This document shows, in pieces, positions 58,701 to 64,000 of a stretch of 64,000 nucleotides of DNA. Each line of letters starts with the position of its first letter. The first letter of the stretch is position 1. Location: positions 1,426,001-1,490,000 of the forward strand of contig JBAJFE010000023.1 in assembly GCA_037903355.1 (NCBI GenBank), in the 5' to 3' direction. The position numbers and the translations under genes were made by a program. The notes beneath the pieces are model-generated. The model did not search any database. It saw only the letters and a list, made by a program, of their open reading frames with translations, and was not told the DNA's origin. The stretch is from Trichuris trichiura. Its lineage: Eukaryota; Nematoda; Enoplea; Trichinellida; Trichuridae.

Positions 58701-61302
58701 TCGGCCGACGACTTTTTAGAAGGAAGAATTTTTGGTCGTGCTCGAATTGTACCGCCTGTTGTACAGCGGCAACGATACGTTCATCATGTCGGGCTCGGAC
58801 TCAAGCTGCGTGCTAAAAATGGCGGCAACTTGCGTTTGGATTCACGCTATGCAAAAGCTGCCGGCCGGCGAGATCGACATCCCGCCAACTATAAATACGC
58901 AAATGAAGTAAGAGCGTTGCTTTGTTGATTTTCTTACTTTTTTTTTTGCTTCTTCAGGTTTTTGCAGGAAGCGTTGAAGAAAAAGGGTCGCTTCAATATA
59001 GACAATTACGTTCTCGCCGTACTCTGCAATGCGTGTAAGTTGCGTTGCGCTTTTTCGGTTGGACAATTTCGAGATTTTTCCTTCAGACAGCTCCACGTCG
59101 GAGATATTCCATCAAGAATTGTTGCCTTGCTTGCTGGAGAACTTTGATGGACGCAATCTTTGCTCCCAAGTGCCCCTAATGACTACACCTTCGCCATCAG
59201 CCGCTACCGTACTGCTTCCGGGTGGCGCCCTTGCCGACAACAGGGTGCGCCCTTTGAAATTTGAATTCTTGGACTGCCTATCGGTTCATGTACGAATAAG
59301 GTAATCGGCTGTCCACATGGGCGTCATTGTTGTTGGCTCATAAAGCAACAGTAGTGGTTTTGCAGCATAACTCGTAGCGCATTTGGCGGTTTTATGCGAT
59401 TTATGCAAAATAAGGGTAGCCTATGCCCCTCTCCCGCCCTGGTCGAGAGCTATTGCCGATTGCTTTCCTACAGCGATACGGAGATGCTTGGCTTGAAGCA
59501 GTTCGTCAGCAATTTGGTCGTTGCCGCCACGAAGCAGCAATGCTTAAATACCATACATATCATATGCGAAATTACGTCCTATCGATTGAGCTACGTGCCT
59601 GTGCTTTATCGGGTTCATCTCCTTTGCTCCATTCAGCTGGCAACGACTTCGGCCGTTTTACAACAGAACGCAGTTGTCTATTGGATGTACGAGCTGACGT
59701 CATTGAGCTGCGCTAAGGTTGTCGTCCTTTTAAGGCTGGAAAACACGCTACTTCGATCAATCCATTGGTTTCCGTACTGCGAAGTCTTTCAACCGACCTT
59801 TGGTCGCCTTCTATCGATGCTCATTGCCAACATGGGCGAAGGCGCGCGTCAACAGGAGGGCGGCGATGAAATAATAAAGTCGGTAATATTAGTTTTGGCC
59901 AGATCGGCGGCCATATCGAGTAAGCTCGAAATTGAAGCCATATACGGAATGTTGTAAGGTAAGCGAGCGCGTTGTGTACGCAGATTCCGAATTCAACGTC
60001 AAAGAGGGAATCTATCGCGACATTCTTGCCAAAGTGCCCGCCTACATGTGGCCTCAATCGACTCTGCAATTCTTTCCTCAGCCGTTGTGCGCCTTTTATG
60101 GTCATCAGCAAGGTATTGTTCCCACGCCGCACAACTATTTGCTCTTAAGGCAGCAGGTCGAAGAGGAGTACATAAAGCATCGAACATTCGGCGCAGATCT
60201 TAGCATTATTGATTACTTTGTGAACACTTCGACGAATACGGTATATTTATGCCTTTTATGGCGCCTCGTGTACGAAACGGGCGAGCTGCCTTCGGTTTCG
60301 ATGAAAATTCTTGAAGCGCTTGGACCTCGAAGAGTGTTGATTCATTTGCAAACGCTTGCCGATTTTCTCGTTTACGAAACTCTTCACGGAGACGTAAATC
60401 GTTGCGTCGACGTGTTGAATCGAATGATTTTCAAGTACTCCGTAATCCCGTTGGAGCGTTTCATTTTGACAATGATATTTCGTCACTACGAAGGCAACGA
60501 GGCGTTCTACGCAATGCTAATTGTTATGCTGCTTATACAACGTTCCGAAGAGTTCAGATCGGCTGTCAACGATTGCGTGGCAATAATGCCGCCAGATTTG
60601 AATCTATGTCAGGACGGCTACGAGAAGCATTTTACCTATCATCAAAAGCATCCGGAGAAGAATTGGTCGCAAGTCTATTCGGAGATGAACCGTACAGCTC
60701 ACGTGACCACTCCGGACAATGTTATTCCGGTTTACTACAGCAACCGTTGCTTGCGCATACTGCCCATATTGGATATGCTTTTCCACAGAATGATCGAAAT
60801 ACCGACGGTGTGTTCGAAATTTTTGGACGCGACCGTCAGCATTGTTGGTCCGTTGTACAGATTTCATCCGTTTCCAATTTCGTTCCTTTACACGACGTTT
60901 CGCTTCTACGAGAAGAGACTGAACGAGTCGCCGCAGACGAAGCTGAAATTAGCATACGCTGTTCATATGGCTTTTCAAAATATTCGCGACGAACAATGGC
61001 TGTTGTCGACCGACCTGATTGCCTACTGTAGTTCCTTGGTGGACGCGATGGGTTCGCCGTCGTTCGATGGTCAGCCGAAATGGGCGCCGGACATGCAGTA
61101 CTTTGCCAAGTTGATCAAACGCTTAGTTGACACGTTTGCTCAGCCAAGGCAGCACGGATGCAAGAAGAATGAACTTCGCTTTTGCGAATTCAGCAACGGC
61201 CAAACGCATATATTGCATAGCGTTTGCATTGAGCTGATGGCATTGCCGTGCAGCACTTCCGAAGTTGGGCATGCTTTAATCAACCTGTTTCTCTGCTGGT
61301 AA
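55769..61302 (+). CDS. med23: Mediator subunit MED23 (SUR-2), C-terminal part not found
   Basis: MED23 links Ras/ERK-responsive activators to RNA polymerase II. Many exons can be followed: WHLAIRVAYDVLF (55887-56190), ISSLDYK|SVRDVFKIFVDLP (about 56300-56490), YLQAFFRAMEAQL (about 57130), VESFRPLAQMNSINGTC (57916), WRLEPQTLRFPLKGCLPF (about 58070), DAMTTLFGLQKQ (about 58250), LPFLEEVISAIILELMYEAE (58346), LVVLELYRLLYSGND and LKMAATCVWIHAMQKLP (about 58730-58870), NYVLAVLCNA, LVESYCRLLSYSDTEMLGLK, then a long exon 59960-61302 with LFLCLLWRLVYETGE-like, ADFLVYETLHGDVNRCVDVL, RHYEGNEAFY, YYSNRCLRILPILDMLFHRM and CIELMALPCSTSEVGHALIN. Relative to the human protein (about 1,370 aa) roughly the last 230-250 residues are missing after 61302. 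The start Met (MTTAQEAFK) is provisional. Confidence 0.9.
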
Positions 61303-61594
61303 GTTCAATTGTCGATCATTTTTTGGCGCGAAGATCTGTTGTTTCTAAGTTTAACCTTACGACCGCCTAATGTAAAACGCTTGTACATAATTTTGCATAC
61401 GCGAAACCGCAGATGATTTTATAAGACGCGCCATCGTTAAAAACAACCCTTCCAAATGGGTAATTCATTTCATATATGTAAATTTATGCTTAAGCTTAGG
61501 CTTATCTTGAAGGCTGAACGTCTTTTGCGTCCTGGACGAATTTTCATAGACGAGTAGTCCCACAAACTGCTTATCCGCTAATAACTTGATATTA
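61303..61594. other. Sequence after last visible MED23 exon
   Basis: It begins with a plausible GTAAGTTC donor, so probably intronic. It contains a short TTAGGC-like block (ATGCTTAAGCTTAGGCTTAT, about 61484-61503). Confidence 0.5.
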
Positions 61595-61876
61595 CAGTAA
61601 AACCTCCCTAATCCGAACGCGTCAGGGCGGGCAGTAGTTCGGATTACGGAAAAATTTCGGTTGCGAAGGAGGCTTACAGTAAGTCAGAGAAAAGCAGGTA
61701 ATGCAATCTTAGATGCACGTTCCTAGCGTCTACAGCGTGATGTCAGTCTCTGCAAATTGTGAATAGCTTAACGAGGGCCTTAACAGGTAGCGTAATTATC
61801 TTTTATGTATACGGTCGTTCTATTCTCTTCCACGAATTCGGACTAGAGAGGGATTCGGATTAGGGAGGTTTTACTG
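61595..61876. mobile_element. Pogo-type MITE, 282 bp
   Basis: Ends CAGTAAAACCTCCCTAATCC and GGATTAGGGAGGTTTTACTG are nearly identical to the ends of the element at 46730-47887, so it is a deletion derivative of the same family. TA precedes the left end; the right flank reads TG TA, so one copy of the target duplication has mutated. No coding sequence. Confidence 0.9.
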
Positions 61877-62084
61877 TGTATGTGTTATAAGCAATACATG
61901 AAGTGTCAGCATGCTTTCCATAAAATGCAAATGCATGCAAATAGTTTTCAGGCAAATTGTGAATCTTATCTTGGCAGCGGAAGCTTTTAGGGATCTCGCA
62001 AGTCTACAGTAGCGACACCTACGGGGAAAAGTATGTTTTTTTCTCGCTATTTTGAGGCTATGTTGTTTCCTTGTTTTTGGGCTT

Positions 62085-62165
62085 AGGCTTAAGCCAGGGC
62101 AGCACGTAACAGCCAGCGAAGCAACGTATTTTCCTCGCATCCTAACCTTAGCCTAAGCTAGGATG
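62085..62165. mobile_element. TTAGGC-like MITE remnant
   Basis: GGGCTTAGGCTTAAGCCAGG followed by CCTTAGCCTAAGCTAGG; motif order as in the family, but the ends are not preserved. Confidence 0.4.
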
Positions 62166-62365
62166 TAAGGGAAGTATATTCAGGAAAGCAGCTAGAGAAA
62201 AACCCACTTTCTCCCGTAGGTGTCGCCCCTGTCGACTTGCAGTGGCATAGGTTTAACAGTTTGCTAGTTTGTCCTTTGGCATTGCCTAACGATTTTGGGC
62301 GTCCTATGAAACGCTTGATTTCATAAATGGCCTGTTGCATGTGCATAACAGTTGAAAAAGCAAGG

Positions 62366-62670
62366 TTACGATGCTGAAGTTGTTTTATTATTACAGTGCA
62401 ACAGTTGCAACTGCTTTAAGCTATTCTTTGTAACTGTAAACGTAGCATTATCTTTAAAAGAAGAGCAATAAGGAAGGAACAAGGCTTCAGAGTTTCTGTT
62501 TTGGCCTCCGGGAAAAAGAACCGTCACGACGAGCGCTGAAATGCCGTACAGTACTATACCCACAGCTCGTCCATTGTATCCCGTCCGCTCTGGCGTAAAG
62601 CGGTAGATTTTTGTTCCCGAAACTCGACTTTCTTGGGTGTAGGACAAGTTAAAATGGATGAATAATATTG
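62366..62670 (-). CDS. Possible small membrane protein exon(s)
   Basis: A minus-strand open stretch with SGTKIYRFTPERTGYNGRAV and a hydrophobic segment GIVLYGISALVVTVLFPGG, then a hydrophilic tail. It does not match a family recognised here. The hAT element begins immediately upstream (62682), so if this was a gene its 5' part is displaced. Confidence 0.3.
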
Positions 62671-62681
62671 AAATGATAAGG

Positions 62682-64000
62682 CAGGGGTGGGGAACCTTTT
62701 TTGTGCCGCGGGCCGGATAGAAAAAATGAAAAACAGCCTGCTTTATTTGCACGTATATTTATGAAGTCACCCCTAATGGGATGTTTGGAACTGCTTTTCC
62801 CTGGTGAGGCGTGCGATGTCAGCTCCTTCTGATGACGTTGCTACTCGCAGCTGGTTCACCAGATTTGTGTCCGTGAGTCTGGTGCGCAGACGGCTCTTTG
62901 CGATGGTAAGTTTTGAAAAGAACTGCTCGCAGCAGTAGGTTGTTCCGAACACGGACGCGTATTTCAAAGCATGTCTCCTCAAAACGGGAAATTCATCGTT
63001 GCTTATGTACCGCTTATAGAACTCAAGCAGCGGGAAGTTGTTGTATTTAGCTTTGAGCTCATCATCGCTTTGCAACTGAATGATCTCGTGCTGCAGTTCA
63101 TCGGGTACATCAACTGGTTCTACATTGAATGGAATGGCAAAGATGTTCAGTTGCATCTGTCTACTTTTCACATCGTTGAATCTTTCGCCAAACGCCTCAA
63201 GTAGTTTGGCACATTCACCGGCATACTCTAATGTCGTAGAAGGCTGCTGTCCCTGGAGTGTAGGAAAATGTACCATGTTGCCCTTTTCAAGTTGCTGTTT
63301 CCACAGCCTTAATTTGGCTTCAAATGCTTTCAAGTTTGATACGAGTGAGCTGAGAAGCTGGTTCGGACCCTGCAGCTTGATATTCAGTTCCGACAGGTAC
63401 TTGACAATGTCTACCATGAAAGCCAGGTCACAAAGCCACTTTCTGTCACTTAGTTCTCTGACAGGTTTGCTTTTGGCCTCCATGAACTGCTTAACTTCAT
63501 CGCGCAGTTGGTAAAACCTCGTTAGCATATTCCCGCGACTCAGCCAGCGAACTTCACAATGATAAACGAGATCACCATATTCGGAGGAAAGTTCATTCAA
63601 AAAATCTTTAAACAGGCGGTTATTATGCCCTTTGCTCTTGATACAGTTTACGCACGACACGACTACTGACATCACATTGTTGAAACGCAGCGACCGTGCG
63701 CAGAGACTCTGTTGATGTATGATACAATGGCATACTATCAAATCGTTCGGATCAAGACCGAGATTACTCATTTCCTTTTTAACAAATGCAACTAGGCCTT
63801 TTTGCAAGCCAACCATAGCTGGAGCGCCGTCCGTAGTCAGACCACTTAATTTTTCAAACTTTAACCCGAATCGTTCCATTGATAAAACGAGTTTCTCAAA
63901 TATGTCCTCACCCCTTGTAGTGCTATGCATGGCTTCCAGTGATAACAGTTCTTCTCGAGTCTCAAACTCTGCAGTTATTCCGCGAAGGAAAATGGCCAGT
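62682..64000 (-). mobile_element. hAT (Charlie-type) DNA transposon, right part beyond window
   Basis: It begins CAGGGGTGGGGAACCTTTTT followed by GCCGCGGGCCGGATA, the typical hAT/Charlie terminal sequence. The preceding 8 bp, TGATAAGG (62674-62681), is the candidate target duplication. It encodes the transposase on the minus strand and continues past the right edge. Confidence 0.9.
62773..64000 (-). CDS. hAT transposase, GTF2IRD2/Charlie-like, N-terminus outside window
   Basis: An uninterrupted frame to the right edge, at least 408 codons, starting beyond the window (FLRGITAEFETREELLSLEA precedes the internal Met at 63930). Segments: LSGLTTDGAPAMVGLQKGLV (RNase H-like core with the DGAPAM motif), CHCIIHQQSLCARSL, YHCEVRWLSRGNMLTRFYQL, and the C-terminal dimerisation region TYCCEQFFSKLTIAKSRLRT then NLVNQLRVATS. 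This is the transposase type that gave rise to vertebrate GTF2IRD2 and SCAND3/ZBED-like genes. Lack of stops or frameshifts suggests recent activity. It lies where the rest of MED23 would be expected. Confidence 0.9.
   Translation of the reverse strand, partial: LAIFLRGITAEFETREELLSLEAMHSTTRGEDIFEKLVLSMERFGLKFEKLSGLTTDGAPAMVGLQKGLVAFVKKEMSNLGLDPNDLIVCHCIIHQQSLCARSLRFNNVMSVVVSCVNCIKSKGHNNRLFKDFLNELSSEYGDLVYHCEVRWLSRGNMLTRFYQLRDEVKQFMEAKSKPVRELSDRKWLCDLAFMVDIVKYLSELNIKLQGPNQLLSSLVSNLKAFEAKLRLWKQQLEKGNMVHFPTLQGQQPSTTLEYAGECAKLLEAFGERFNDVKSRQMQLNIFAIPFNVEPVDVPDELQHEIIQLQSDDELKAKYNNFPLLEFYKRYISNDEFPVLRRHALKYASVFGTTYCCEQFFSKLTIAKSRLRTRLTDTNLVNQLRVATSSEGADIARLTREKQFQTSH

Noticed and set aside
59423..60132. 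Alternative frames on both strands across MED23
   Set aside because: They are shadows; only the MED23 frame shows family motifs and continues across splice sites.
1..64000. tRNA, rRNA or CRISPR array
   Set aside because: No cloverleaf with a GTTCRANTC box, no rRNA-like block and no regularly spaced direct repeats were found by eye; a covariance search could still reveal a tRNA.

Overview
This is a window of an animal nuclear genome. The protein-coding genes are interrupted by many short introns (several about 45-60 bp, ending in TTTCAG or TTTTAG), and the recognisable products are eukaryotic or metazoan: SYD-1, NMD3, PNISR, haspin, NAA20, a Bcl-2 family protein, ANKLE2, MGAT1 and MED23. Gene density, intron size and a SYD-1 with C2 plus RhoGAP modules suggest a nematode, possibly an early-branching one, but the sequence does not settle the taxon. 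Gene models were assembled by eye from conserved peptides and GT-AG sites. Exon edges are firm for NAA20, haspin, the Bcl-2 protein, MGAT1 and part of PNISR, and approximate elsewhere.

Layout. 1-3.1 kb: 3' part of a syd-1 gene (+). 3.6-5.8 kb: complete nmd3 (-). 7.5-10.6 kb: PNISR-like SR protein (+). 12.4-15.3 kb: probable zona-pellucida-domain membrane protein (-). 15.3-24.6 kb: mostly unassigned DNA with one signal-peptide exon (-) at 17.5 kb, GC-rich low-complexity sequence, overlapping open frames and hairpins. 24.7-37.1 kb: a tandemly duplicated segment carrying a complete haspin kinase gene (-) in unit 1 and a headless fragment, N-lobe only, in unit 2. The units carry transposon insertions, including one whose empty site survives in the other unit. 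A NUDT9-like remnant lies in the DNA that replaces the missing haspin C-lobe. 37.6-40.3 kb: a 2.7 kb Tigger-type DNA transposon with intact ends and a frameshifted transposase.

40.8-41.6 kb: complete NAA20 (-). 43.1-43.9 kb: Bcl-2 family protein (-). 45.0-46.6 kb: ANKLE2/LEM-4-like protein (+), one exon. 46.7-47.9 kb: a pogo-type element with TA target duplication. 47.9-50.8 kb: repeats. 50.8-51.1 kb: small two-exon membrane protein (+). 51.3-54.1 kb: complete MGAT1 (GnT-I) (-). 55.8-61.3 kb: MED23 (+), whose last portion is not found before the window ends. 61.6-64 kb: a pogo-type MITE and then an autonomous-looking hAT element running off the right edge.

The host genes are mostly unrelated housekeeping genes on alternating strands, with no operon logic visible. 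The unusual theme is inverted duplication. An imperfect foldback pairs a syd-1 exon with its own upstream intron, one syd-1 intron is itself a hairpin, and haspin coding exons contain several perfect inverted repeats. At least three intergenic hairpins are also present. Dispersed non-autonomous elements (a TTAGGC-like family, pogo-type and hAT-type MITEs) fill introns and gaps.
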